From: Ctenosaura bakeri
Lineage: Eukaryota; Chordata; Lepidosauria; Squamata; Iguanidae
NCBI GenBank assembly: GCA_948474755.1
Contig: CAOLHI010001283.1
Span: 434,001 to 498,000, forward strand
Direction: 5' to 3'
Length of the DNA: 64,000 bases
Position 1 is the stretch's first letter. Every line of letters begins with the position of its first letter. Shown here piece after piece: positions 20,346 through 30,667 of the stretch. Below the pieces are notes generated by a model. That model was not told where the DNA came from and made no database searches. It saw only the letters and a list, made by a program, of their open reading frames with translations. The position numbers and the translations under genes were made by a program.

Positions 20346-20903
20346 ACATAGTACAGTAGAGAGATAACCCAGGTCAAAACGGCTTTTATTTGCATAGCTC
20401 CTTCTGGCATCCTGGGGTTTATAGTTTGATGATGCACTAGCACACTTTGGCAGAGAAAACTGTGACACCTTGTAAAACTCCAAACTCCAGAATTGTGTCT
20501 GAAAGAGCTTTGCAAGAGAGCTATGCAAAGGAATGTTTCAGCTGTCCTTGAAATCTCAAGCCTGTAGCTTCCAGTCAAGTGCTGAACTTAAATATGAAAT
20601 ATTCAATTTAAATATCTTAGTATACAAGCCCAGATGTAATTTGTAAAATTGTTAGCAAAGGCCATTATTACTCCAATGGAAAACCTCACCTACTTACTAT
20701 CGCTCCCTGTATGTATGGTCTCCCAGGTTTTCAGGCATCCCGGTCTCCCAGGTTTTCAGGCTTTCCGGTCTCCAACCATCTATTTAGTTGGCGGATTCGA
20801 AAGATTGGTTTGCCTATTTTGGCACAGGGGGTTCCGATTCAGGAATCTTGAATCCTTACCCAAGATTTGAGGATTCGAGAATTAGGTTGGCCTATCTCTA
20901 CTA

Positions 20904-21280
20904 AGAATACACGTTATTGAATTGTAAAGATGTGTAATGGGACGTTGGCACGAGTGTCCCAATGCACATCAGCACTCCCTAGCTTCTGCTCTGATGCACA
21001 ACAGGAGAGATGCACAATAGGACCAATGAACAACAGTGCTGATGTACATCTGTCTTCTTGTGCATCAATCCCAATGTGCATCAGGACAGTGGCTAGGGAA
21101 TAGTAATGTAATAACAGCCCTGTTACTGAATGCAGACTTTATAGAACTGCACAGTTCTAATTCCCACAGACACAAGTCCACTAAAGGAAACCTAAGTCCA
21201 CAACAGGATTCTAGCCATCATATGTATAATATTATAGACATGCATTATGACTAATATGCTAGACTATAACATACTACAAT
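20904..21280. other. No recognisable family
   Basis: GTGCATC/GATGCAC words recur at 20960-21085 (AATGCACATCAGCA, TGATGCACAACAGG, TGATGTACATC, TGTGCATCA), suggesting a small degenerate repeat cluster. Confidence 0.4.
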
Positions 21281-21736
21281 GGGCTTTTTCACACTTTGGG
21301 AAGAAAACGGGGCAGTCTGTTACTCACCGGACTGGTGCGCTCCCTCCGACGATCCACGCTGATCCGGAGCAGTGTGTGCCTGTGCTGCACACTGCTCCGG
21401 GGACGAAAATTGAGGCTTCCAGTTGGTAGAGGCTCTCCACCAACCGGAGAAGCTAGCCAGCCGGAAGCCCGCCCCCGGAAGATCTGCAGCCTCGCACTGG
21501 TGTGAGCCTGCAGATCTACACAGGAGTGCAGCAACGGACTGGGGCGCGCCAGGCTATTGAAAGACCTGTTTTAAGCAGTCTTTCAATAGCACGGCAAACC
21601 ACCAGTTCTGGTTGTTCTGGAGCAGGCTGAAGTCTGAAACTACAGAAAGTAGTCCGGACCCAGTTTGCCCCCAAGTGCAAACGTTCTTGCTGGAGGAGGC
21701 ACTGCCCCGTTTTAAAAACAAAATGCGGAAAAGGCC
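21281..21736. mobile_element. GC-rich GGCC-type MITE with internal hairpins, 456 bp
   Basis: Ends GGGCTTTTTCACACTTTGG and AAAATGCGGAAAAGGCC are imperfect inverted repeats, flanked by AAT on both sides (21278-21280 and 21737-21739). The interior is CpG-rich and contains two exact hairpins: CTATTGAAAGAC with GTCTTTCAATAG (about 21553-21591), and GGAGCAGTGTG with CACACTGCTCC (about 21365-21398). Terminal motif and 3-bp target duplication match the other GGCC elements. Confidence 0.8.
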
Positions 21737-21744
21737 AATAATAT

Positions 21745-21762
21745 CATATCATATATGATATG
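21745..21762. repeat. Perfect 18-bp palindrome
   Basis: CATATCATATATGATATG equals its own complement and lies 8 bp outside the MITE. Confidence 0.9.
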
Positions 21763-23237
21763 TGACCAGGTCACTTGAGGGCCTGCTCATTCTTCTGTCC
21801 AGGAGCTAATTGTTGCTGGGCAACTTGCTCTCTCTGTTAAATAGTCTTTATTTTTTCAACTGAACCAGAAAGCTGCTTCTTTTACATTCTTCCCATCCCA
21901 AATATGAAGGTATTTGTGAATTTTGGTAAATTCTTATTTAAAAAGGGACTGGAAAGATATTTTCAGCTATCCTTAATTGTTGATAGAATCCACTCTTCAA
22001 TTAGCACATTCCCACTTCTGTACAAGACAGATTAGGTTCTGCAGCTGTTCCACCCCCACATACAAAAATCAGAATTGGCTTCTAAATTGCTGCAAACTGG
22101 CGGTAACTTTGCAATAATCTGCAAAGACAGCAGGGGTCTTATGTAGTCAGGTTGGCAGCAATTGCAGCTTATGGCACTTTTCTGGCAAGCTTCTAGGGTA
22201 TGAGAAGCAGAGGTCCAGAGGCAAGCTTGACCAATTATATCAAATTGCCATTAATTTCTGACAACAATGGTATCTATTAATCACAGCATGCTTCAAGCAT
22301 ATGACCCAAATGCTAAATTTTCCGATGTGAGGTGAAAGATGACTAAGCTAAGGGAAGAAAATTCAGTGATATAGTATTAAAACATGATTTATGGCATTGC
22401 AAGTTTAGACCACAAACAGCAATGCTGACAAATCTTTAAATATTATCTGTCTATATAGAAGTCACTTCCTCACTTTCTGTCATGCTCCGGCATGATCAAA
22501 AGATAGGAATGAAGATTAAATGATGCCAACAGGAACACATATTATTTTCAGTAGCAAAAGCAAGTCATATCACTGTGACAGGGAACTCTCTAGGAGTGAA
22601 AATTTCCTTCAGTCCCCCAATTTCTACCATTCTAGAAAGTGAAACATTGAAAACTACTCACATCTAAACCTTTTCTATTTGCTGTCTTCACATTCCTTTG
22701 GTATCTTTGCCTGCCCCTTTTCTTTGGATGTCTACAGTGCTTTTCTGAATGCTCAATTGAAGTTTTAAGTTACTGTAATGCTATAAATTTGGGGAATGAA
22801 AAAAAAATTAATTGGGGAGCAATGAACTGCTTTTGGGGGGATAATCTCCTTATTTTGTCCCCTGCTGCATGGCTACACCCTGGAACTCTCTATCCTGATA
22901 GTGTCACTAAATGAGCTGCTTTCCTCTTCCCCATACAAGTGAAGGAAGATCCTCTGTTCGTGTATAGCAAGAAAGGGAAATCTTTCTTCTGGTTTGAGAC
23001 TCCTGGTACCACCGGAAGAGTCATATGCACCTATAAGATGAAGAACGGTGAATAAAAAGAGTTTCTTACACTACTCATGAAAGGTCAAGAATGCTGGAGA
23101 CAGACAGGGAGTTTTGGTTCTGTTGAGGCTCTTTTTCAAGAACAACCAGCAAGGGGACTGCCTGCAAATCAGGGAGGCACTACTAGTGGTCTGCTGTGCT
23201 TTCACAGTATGCTTCATTGTGGGAGGGGGACTCACTT
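21763..23237. other. About 1.5 kb with no recognised repeat
   Basis: One of the longer stretches without family signatures. A frame around 22945-23050 was inspected and shows no domain. Could contain intronic or regulatory unique sequence. Confidence 0.35.
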
Positions 23238-23399
23238 CTGTAGTATAGTGGTTAGAGTATCAGACTAGGCCTTGGAAGAACTGAGTTCTAGCCCCACTAA
23301 TCTAGTGTGTTGTCCTGAGCCAGTCACATACAATCTCTCAGCCCAGTCTGCCTCAGATGGTTGTTGTGAGGAATGGGGAGAAGAAGAGCTTCAAACACA
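23238..23399 (+). mobile_element. tRNA-derived SINE, second type (GTTGTTGTGAGG tail)
   Basis: Head TAGTATAGTGGTTAGAGTAT, B-box-like GAGTTCTAGCCCC, then CTCAGCCCAGTCTGCCTCAG and GGTTGTTGTGAGGAATGGGG. Tail differs from the Bov-B-tailed SINE and resembles the L2/CORE-SINE type. It stops at the CR1 start. Confidence 0.65.
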
Positions 23400-23612
23400 T
23401 CACAGAATCATAGAGTTGGAAGAAACCACAGGGGCCATCCAGTCCAACCCCCTGCCATGCAGGAACACCCTCAAAGCACTCCCGGCAGATGTCCATCCAG
23501 CCTCTGCTTAAAAACCTTCAAAGAAGGAGACTCCACCACACTCTGAGGCAGCATATTCCACTGCTGAACATCTCTGACTGTCAGGAAGCTCTTCCTGCAA
23601 TAATATATGTAA
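23400..23612 (-). mobile_element. CR1 LINE 3' end, minus strand
   Basis: ACAGAATCATAGAGTTGGAA then GGCCATCCAGTCCAACCCCC, TGTCCATCCAGCCTCTGCTT and CTGTCAGGAAGCTCTTCC: the classic reverse complement of a CR1 3' end. Its 3' terminus lies near 23402 on the minus strand. Encodes only a short relic. Confidence 0.9.
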
Positions 23613-24160
23613 CTAACAAACAAATAACTGGGCAGGAAACCCTGGACCCCAATGCATTATTTCTCTGTAACCTTTGCAGCAATGTTCAAAAGAACTAGAA
23701 TACCAAGTGGAAAAGCTAAGAGCTAGGTCTTCTGAAAATATATTTTGTTTTCTTTAGTTCTGTCAACCATTCAGTGATCCCAGGTATTGGATGACCTGAT
23801 AGTATTGGAAAAAATTTTTGTCAGTCTCTTCTCTTCTCCAATATTAAGGTTGGTTTGTTTCCTGACTTAAGCACTTGCTTTTGTGCAAGTCATATTGGCC
23901 CTTAAAGTTGCACAAACATCTGTCAAGGCAAACTACTTTCAGTGAAACTGGGCAGAACCTGGGCAATGTGCCTGATAGGCAATAGTTCAGTGATCAGCTT
24001 GTTTAACAAAGAGAGACAGGGAGAGGCTGACATTTCCTGGTTGGATTTCATATCTAACAATAAAAAGCCATTCCTTTTCCCAACATCCTGGGTGCTGTTG
24101 GCTCCTTAAGCATTTTCTCTTCCTTAGATGTGGTGAACAGCAAAAGCATGGGATCCACTA
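23613..24160. other. No recognisable feature
   Basis: Nothing recognised. Confidence 0.4.
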
Positions 24161-24366
24161 CAGCAGTGACAACTGAAGACTTCCAGGTCAATGTCGTGAT
24201 GAACACATGACCCTCCTCTGGCTTTTAGTTTGAACTTTAAAGGAGCTCTCCAAAATGGAGAAACTTATCATCAAAACAAGGCCATTTAACATTTTTTAAA
24301 ACACTGGATTAAAATCCAGCACAGATTCACCGCCCCACTAACATGGAAGCCACCAGCTGTCACTTT
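24161..24366. mobile_element. Palindromic GTGACAGCTGG MITE (family E), copy 1
   Basis: Left AGTGACAACTGAAGACTTCC and right AACATGGAAGCCACCAGCTG plus TCAC face each other. Centre shows TTTTAGTTTGAACTTTAAAG and GGAGCTCTCCAAAATGGAG. Same plan at 31483 and 59527. Confidence 0.7.
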
Positions 24367-24514
24367 ACTACGTCTAACTGTGTTTACATTTTATATCATT
24401 TGTAATGGCATGAAGTAAGAGCAACAAAATGGGACTAACTCCTGGTGCCCCAGCCTTGAGGTAAGTCTAAAATTTGGGGAGAAAAAAAAATCACTAGTTT
24501 GAACTCTAATTCTT

Positions 24515-24590
24515 AGAATTCCACAGCCACCGTAGCCACTGAGAGTCATAGTCCAAAAAAGTAGCCTTTTAAAGCTTTTGGGCCAGACTG
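24515..24590. repeat. Interspersed GTCCAAAAAAGTAGCC element fragment
   Basis: AGAATTCCACAGCCACCGTA then CATAGTCCAAAAAAGTAGCC, related to 15760-15860. Confidence 0.45.
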
Positions 24591-24899
24591 GTGATTAACA
24601 GTGACCTTTTCAGTTGCAGCTTTCCTTTTGTAGCAATCTCTATCCAAAAGAAGCCTGCTCTGCTTGATCTGTCAGAATCCTTAGGAAATTGGATGAGAAA
24701 GACCATTCTTTTCCTCCTAGAATGTGTTTTTGGCTAGGCAGCATAATGTTTTTTGGGAAAAAAGCAGCCTCTAGAAGATAATTTCAGCCAAGAAAAAGTT
24801 TGCAGCAGGAAGGGGTTAACTTCTTCACCCAACATTGGCAGACCCAGTTAGTTAGCTTTGCCATTAATAATCCCATCACAGAACTCCCATGAAGCTACT

Positions 24900-25160
24900 C
24901 TGATTTGGCCTTGAATTTTATTTAATTATTTTTTCAGCCTACTTAGTCCTTTATTCAGTTATTGTTTTGAACTGCAGTTCTATGTGCATTTACCTGGGAA
25001 TATAGCCTACTGAAATCAGCAAGCCTTACATTTGAGATAGATGTGTTTAGAATTGCTTTGCCAATTTTATTGCTTATTATATGTGTTTTAGCCTATAAGC
25101 TTCATTGCCTGGGTCCCTAGATTACAGTGCCACTTGCAATATAAATAAATAAATGCAGTC
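24900..25160 (+). mobile_element. Probable LINE 3' end, plus strand
   Basis: T-rich DNA leading to GCCTGGGTCCCTAGATTACA and ATAAATAAATAAATG. This resembles the terminal GAGTCCC...TATAAATAAAT of L2-type LINEs. Low specificity. Confidence 0.35.
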
Positions 25161-26426
25161 ATGTATATACCCTTTCATTCCCTTTTTCTATTAGATTAGT
25201 TTCATCTGTTGTTTTTTTAGAATAGGTTATTTTTTATTAGTGTTGTTTTATTGTTATTAATGTTATGTATTCCCTTACATGCTGTTTTATGTTTTTAAAA
25301 CTAGTGTTTTAATGAAATTGGTGTTTTAATAAAAATATTTTTTTAAAAAAAAGAGCAGCAAACTTAAAATTACAAAGTGGCTTCAATTTAGCATGCAGAA
25401 GATTATGGGAGAAAATATTTATCACATCACTAATTCAGATCCTAGACCAGGTTTTGAGAGTAGGTACCCTGTATGGCTTTATTCAAGAACTGATGTTCAG
25501 TTTTATTTCTTGCCTCTCCCCCTTGTTGTCTGGATTCTTTGGAAAGGCAAGGAAGCTGCTAACAATGCCCACTATCAAACAGATTTTGCAGTGTGCATTT
25601 CAACACACAAAACCACCATTGAGTACTCACTGGTGGCTACCAGCAGCCAATGAAAATAAAATGTAAATTCTGTGAGAAGCCATTGTTTTTGTAGAGATCA
25701 GATGCACTTTGTTGCTTGGCAGCCTACATAAATATTTGAAACTAAGTCTCAATCTGTAATCAGCATAATTAAAAAAGAACATTTCTTCCATAATTTATTT
25801 CTGCCAACTTCATCCCATAAAGAGAAAGACAGTGTTGGACCTTTCAGTTTTCTCTATAAATATATGGTTGATTGGTTTATTAAATGTTCATACTGCCGAA
25901 TGTATAAATGCCTTCAAGGTTGTAAAACCATTGTAAAAATCCAAAATAGCCAATAAACTAACAACCAAGATGACCAGATCAGCAGGATAGCTGACTCTAA
26001 GATTAAAATGTCAAAATGCTAAGATTGTTGTAGTCAACCTGAAGTTGTCCCTGCTTCTGATATTTATTTACATACAACATTTTTACCCCAAAGCTCAGCC
26101 ATAAAGGTTCCCAGTGTGGCTTGGACAGGTCAGTAATGAGACAGTCTTTCAGGCTTACCTTCTAAAAGTCATGACACAAAAAGAAAAGGGACTGAGAGGG
26201 ATGAGAGGGAAAAAATTAACTTGGGAACTGGTTCTTACTTTGTTGTGAAGGTATTATGATTGCCAGGAGAAACAGAAACAACTCAAGGACAGGAAAAAGA
26301 TAAATGTTACTGTTCTTTTATCTACAGGAACTGCATCCTATCTCATTCTGTCTCTCTGATGTAGCCCTGTGTGGTATTCCTAAAAGAGAATAATTAAATG
26401 TATGTGGTTATCCTTTTCTTAAGAGT
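25161..26426. other. AT-rich DNA without clear family
   Basis: Includes A/T runs near 25320-25355, possibly a retroposon tail. No exon or RNA gene recognised. Confidence 0.35.
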
Positions 26427-26630
26427 GAGTGTGGGGACTAGGCCCCCACGAGACTGGGGTTCAAATCCCTGCTCAACCATGAAAACCCACTGGGTGACCT
26501 TGAGCAAGTCACAGTCTCTCAGCCTCAGAGGAAGGCAATGGCAACCCTCTTCTGTACAAATCTTGCTAAGAAAACCCTGTGATAGGTTCATGATAAGTCA
26601 GAAACAACTTGAAGGCACACAACAATAACA
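26427..26630 (+). mobile_element. tRNA-derived SINE with Bov-B tail
   Basis: B box GGTTCAAATCC at 26458-26468, CCCACTGGGTGACCTTGAGC, CTCAGCCTCAGAGGAAGGCA, AAGAAAACCCTGTGATAGGT, and tail ACTTGAAGGCACACAACAAT. One of the best preserved copies. Confidence 0.9.
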
Positions 26631-26680
26631 TGTTTTTCCTCTTCTTTTTACTATCAAGTAAGAACCTCTTTTTCCTTTTT

Positions 26681-27058
26681 GTGCACTTTCAAGTTGCTCC
26701 TGCTTTATGGTGACCCTAAGACAAAGCTGGGGGCAAGATTGGCAAGATTTGTTCAGAGGGTGTTCGTTGTAGGCAATTTCAGCACTAGACTGTCATAGTG
26801 CTATTATTCCACTTGCAACATCCTATGGAATCCTGGCCTGAAACTGCAAACCCCAGGATTCCATAGGATGTTGCAAGTGGAATAATAGTGCTATGACAGT
26901 CTAGTGCAGAAATGGCCATTGTCTTCCTCTGAGAGTCAAATAGTAGGACTTCCTCTGAGAGTCAAATAGTAAGATTACCCAGTGGGTTTCCTTGGCTGAG
27001 TGAGAATCCAAAGCCTGTTCACCCAGAGTACTAGTCTCACACTAAAAAACACTACACC
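26681..27058 (-). mobile_element. SINE with Bov-B tail, minus strand, split by a MITE
   Basis: Left part has CACTTTCAAGTTGCTCCTGC and GGCAAGATTTGTTCAGAGGG; right part resumes with TTGTCTTCCTCTGAGAG and ACCCAGTGGGTTTCCTTGGC. The MITE at 26772-26917 lies between. The right part also contains a 28-bp tandem duplication around ACTTCCTCTGAGAGTCAAAT (about 26923-26978). Confidence 0.8.
26772..26917. mobile_element. GGCC-ended MITE (family A), near-perfect palindrome
   Basis: 146 bp. GGCAATTTCAGCACTAGACT at left and the complement ending CTAGTGCAGAAATGGCC at right, with arms of about 65 bp that differ at only about two sites. Both arms share variants absent from other copies (AGACTGTC and CACTTGCAAC). 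Inserted in a SINE. Flanks GTA and ATT do not form a clean 3-bp duplication. Confidence 0.88.
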
Positions 27059-27700
27059 AGACTTTCTCAACCTTTTTACTCTAGAGGAACCCTTGAAATA
27101 ATTTTCTGGTCTCAGGGAACAGCTGAATAAAAATTATTATATCTACAGATTTTAAAAAAGTTTCCTCTCCCCACTCCCATCACAAGGTCTTGTGGATCCC
27201 CTAGCAACTTCTCATGAAACCCTGGGGTTACAGGGAACCTGGTTAAGAAACCCTGCACCCCACCATGTTAGGGTAAAGCCATGAAAAGAAACATTTGGCT
27301 GGCATTAGGGGTGGATGAGAATTTTGTTTCAGTTCATTTCAAAACTCAAATCTGCCAAATTTCAAATGTGAGAGAAAACAAAACTGACAAATTTGTCCCT
27401 TTCTTGGAGATGAATGAAATTTTTGTTTCCTTTCATTTTTTTATTTTATTGGAATGTACATAATGTGCAAATTTGAGCCAACATGAAATTGGTAGATTTG
27501 CTTATCTCTATCTGATCCCATCAGTACTAGTTTGGCCCATAGCTTAGGTGCTCAGATAGCCTCAAGAAAATAATTATGAGTCTCACTGCCCTCTGCTGGG
27601 TTGAAGGTATATTAGGCAACCTGCTCAGTTTGACTTACAACAAAATATTGTCATGTTGTGTCTCTTATTTGTTAGCTGCTCTTTGGCTTATATGATGAGT
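27059..27700. other. Unclassified, with possible A/T-rich MITE
   Basis: From about 27290 to 27515 there are TTTGTTTCAGTTCATTTC and CAAATTTCAAATG-type words, ending TTTGCTTATCTCTATCTGAT. This resembles a TAGAGATGAGCAAA-ended element, not proven. Confidence 0.3.
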
Positions 27701-27845
27701 TGAGAATCATGTTGCCCTCCCAATGATGTTGGACTACATGCCCCAGAATCCCTGGGCAATCACAGACAATGATGAAGAATGCTGGGCATTGCATTTCAGC
27801 AACATCTGGAGAGGTGCACGATTCCTGCTCCTGGTTTATATGAAT
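27700..27845. repeat. Interspersed GTTGGACTACATGCCCCAG element
   Basis: TGTTGGACTACATGCCCCAG with CAGCAACATCTGGAGAGGTG, the reptile GTTGGACTACAACTCCCAG element, about 145 bp. Confidence 0.6.
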
Positions 27846-27929
27846 TTGGGCCGGCAGTCCACTCTGGCTGAAATCTTCCTGATGCCTTTTGCTTTCTCAC
27901 ATTATGTCAGCAGCTGCAGGGACATCGTG

Positions 27930-28646
27930 CACAAGCAGGATCCTAACCAGGATTCTATTTGCAGTGTTACACTGACTGTCCAGTTTTCAAACAAGCAAAC
28001 ACCTAAGTGCATACCCCTCATCCCACAGAGGCTGGGCTGGGGAAAGCCAGACCAGTCCCAAGGTGATGCCAGGATCTATAGGAGCAGAAGCATGACCCAG
28101 ACAGGCCCAGGTCAAATTAAGCAATCAGTCCTGAGCCCAAGTCTGAAGCCAAGAAGGGGGTAGTCAGAGAATCAGTCCAGATTCAAGCCAAGGGTCAGAG
28201 ATGAAGGAAACAAAGGAAATCACACCAGGTCAGCAAGAGGCATTGCACCTATTGTTTCTGCAGCCGCAGAATAGCCTTGGCTGCAGCTAATTTATAGCCA
28301 GCAGTAAATTAGCACAGCTGGCCTCATTAACTTGGCAGAATTCACTTAAGGCAGAAGAAAGCATTTCTGGCATTCCTGGTCTTGTTGTTCTGATCTGGTT
28401 CTGATCTTAACGTTGAAGCAGCCCATATATGATAGGCTGCAGAGATTTCCTTTCCTCATCCAAATCTTCAAATACTGCCTCAGATGAACCAGGCTCTGCT
28501 TCTATCACAACAGGGCTGGCAGCCTTCGCTGGCTCTGACTGGGGTCTATCCTCCTGGTATTCTGGTTTTCCTCCGTCATCCAAGGAGACTTCCTCCATGA
28601 AAGGTACAGCACTAACTAGGGTTGCCAGACTTAAAACTAGAGGCAC
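27930..28646 (-). mobile_element. Candidate Gypsy-like LTR element remnant, minus strand
   Basis: The minus strand carries an acidic 79-codon frame (28407-28646; contains EDLDEERKSLQP) followed downstream by DNA with ATAAATTAGCTGCAGCC and TTCTGCGGCTGCAG words. A similar acidic C terminus beside an LTR is known from lizard Gypsy elements. LTR borders, PBS and PPT were not found, and a small MITE cuts the frame start. Confidence 0.35.
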
Positions 28647-28799
28647 TTCTGTGCCTTTAATGGTTGTGTAAAAGAGGGAATGTCAGCAGGTGTGGCTTAG
28701 CATGCAACCAGGCAACAAGCAACACCTGTTGAAACTTCCCCTTCAGCACAACCATTGAAGGTATAGGAGCCCTCTTTGGTTTTCACTCTAGCAACCCTG
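28617..28799. mobile_element. AGGGTTGC-ended MITE, about 183 bp
   Basis: Left AGGGTTGCCAGACTTAAAAC ... CCTTTAATGGTTGTG and right CACAACCATTGAAGG ... CTAGCAACCCTG form inverted repeats of about 60 bp. Likely non-autonomous hAT. No clear 8-bp flank repeat. Confidence 0.65.
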
Positions 28800-29700
28800 A
28801 GTGTCACTGACTGAACAGTTCTGCAAGCAACAGTGTTGCTAAAGACATTACACAAGTGTGGCTCCTAGTGCAATTCACCAGTTAGCAACTACACACTGCC
28901 CTTCAAATACCTGCCCAATTTCTGTATGATGGTGCAATTCAGCATAACCTCACTTTAGCTACTTGGGCATATTTTTACACTACACAACTGGGGAACAGGA
29001 TTTCAGACTCAATTTTTATGCGATCCTTTATTTCCCACTCATCCAGTCTCAAAAGGATGGTGGTTATGTGAATGTAGACTCAGTGGGACAAAACAATCAT
29101 ACAGTAGAGCCCCAGGTTTTTGTTTTTTGGTACCCCTAGTGAGCCTAAGGGCTACTCTTGAGTGAAACTCACAGTCTGAAGCTTTTCCTCCTTGATAACA
29201 TCTCAAGACAGTATGCTGACAATATGACTTTTAAAATTGATTCTTCTCCCTGTTTTCCTTGCTTTTGCCTAACACATCAGGATTGATGAAAAGAACTAGA
29301 TATCTTGAAAACTTGTACAGTTTTGTGGCTTTCTTTTTGTTTGGCCTAATTACCACAATGTGAATTTGGGAATTTTGCAGGTAGAATAATATACATACAG
29401 AAGAGCATACAAGTTTATTTTTGGTAAAAAAAACAATCAGAATTCATAAATTTCTTCATACTGAGGATGGGAAAAATTAATTCTTTTTTAAACAAGTCAA
29501 AACAGAAGAAGCTGAAAATGTCAGATTCATCAAGCTCACAACCTATCATTGTGCTGAATTAAGGTTGCTACCTCTTTTTTTTTTAGTGGTTCTTCATCTT
29601 TCATTTCATTTCATTACTGTAAATACCTCTCTATTCTAGGGATCACTTTACCTACTGAATATGGCTGGTGCAAATGGGGGAAACAATAAATTTTAAAAAG
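28800..29700. other. No recognisable feature
   Basis: Ordinary AT-rich DNA before the LTR; nothing recognised. Confidence 0.4.
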
Positions 29701-29704
29701 ATAT

Positions 29705-30663
29705 TGTAACTTCCGGTATGGCACGGTAAGGTGAGGACCCCCAGATATCATTTTGATGTCATCTAATTCAGCCTTAGCTGGACCTGCTTTCAGTCACCTC
29801 ACTCCCCGTGTTTGCGAGGTTCTCCGGACAAGCACGGACATGAGTGCAGCCGCTAATTGCTTTCACATTCCAGACTCTTTTGAGGCCAGCAACCCAAGCT
29901 TCGCTTGTAGCTTCAGGGAACTTCCACTTGCAAACTTCACAATAGCTGCGTGGCTCTCAGCAGAGCCAGTCCGGTAAACAAGACATTTACATACTGACTA
30001 AACTATTGTCATCAAGCACTAAGCTCATCATGTTAAATTTGACCTTTACAAATCCTTTGTCCAGCACCAAAGCTCCTTTTGTTCTCACCTGGCTTGCCAT
30101 AGCCGGTAGGCACCTTCTCCCCTATGAAAACCCCTCATTTTCAAACGGTCTTTGGATTACCCTGGACTTCCATCCCGCCTTGCTGTTGCCCTGTCCAGTG
30201 AAGCTTCCCCCTCAGTTCTCCACAACTGAGTCTGCTTCCCCCCTGTCTCTCTGGGACTACTTTGGACTGCCACCCCGCCTTGCTGCTGGTCATCTAAGGA
30301 AACTCCCCTCAGCCAGCCACACTGAGCTTTCTTCTCCAGAACCCCATCTATTTCTCCAGGACAACGAGACCAGGTGTCGTATTGCCTATCCTTAAGCTCT
30401 CCAATTCTGTTTCCCAGTTAGTTAGTATGTGTGTGTGTTATTTATTCTCTGTTGTTTTTCAATAAAACTGTTATTTTTGGTTACTTTTAAACTTGGGTGC
30501 CTGTTCCCTGACCTGAAGCCGTAGACATTGGGTTTCAAGATCCTTGCAAAGTTACCCTGCCTCTCGCTAGCCAAAAGAGCGCTCCAGCTAATTTCTCCCC
30601 AATTGGTATTTTATTTGGCAATCTGGGCACCCCTCACGGGACCCCCCAAAACACAGGGTAACA
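29705..30663 (+). mobile_element. Solo LTR (copy 1), 959 bp, ATAT target duplication
   Basis: Starts TGTAACTTCCGG and ends GGGTAACA, with ATAT immediately outside both ends (29701-29704 and 30664-30667). AATAAA at 30461-30466 marks the R/U5 side; the TATA equivalent near 30122 is decayed. It matches the LTR at 42423-43245 over nearly its length, but contains a second copy of a segment of about 100 bp (CATCCCGCC at 30171, CACCCCGCC at 30271). No internal proviral sequence remains, so it arose by LTR-LTR recombination. The 4-bp duplication fits gammaretrovirus-like ERVs or some Gypsy elements. Confidence 0.88.
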
Positions 30664-30667
30664 ATAT

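Larger units (their letters stand above)
20017..20903. mobile_element. Composite element with GAATC-rich ends (candidate)
   Basis: Left end TTAGAGATGGGACAAGTCC with repeated GAATCTC/CGAATC words, and right end with GGATTCGAGAATTAGG and GGCCTATCTCTAC, are in inverted sense. The interior holds a SINE piece (20148) and a short palindrome (20279). GGTCTCCCAGGTTTTCAGGC at 20741-20760 repeats the words at 20717-20735. Ends are plausible but no target duplication was confirmed. Confidence 0.4.

Noticed and set aside
23077..23268. 63-codon frame near a CR1 and a SINE as a possible exon
   Set aside because: No conserved motif or reliable splice sites; overlaps SINE sequence.
26458..26468. tRNA B box GGTTCAAATCC
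   Set aside because: Belongs to the SINE head; no cloverleaf or intact tRNA could be formed.
27723..28163. 146-codon frame
   Set aside because: Begins in an interspersed GTTGGACTACA element and crosses into LTR-like DNA; not a gene.
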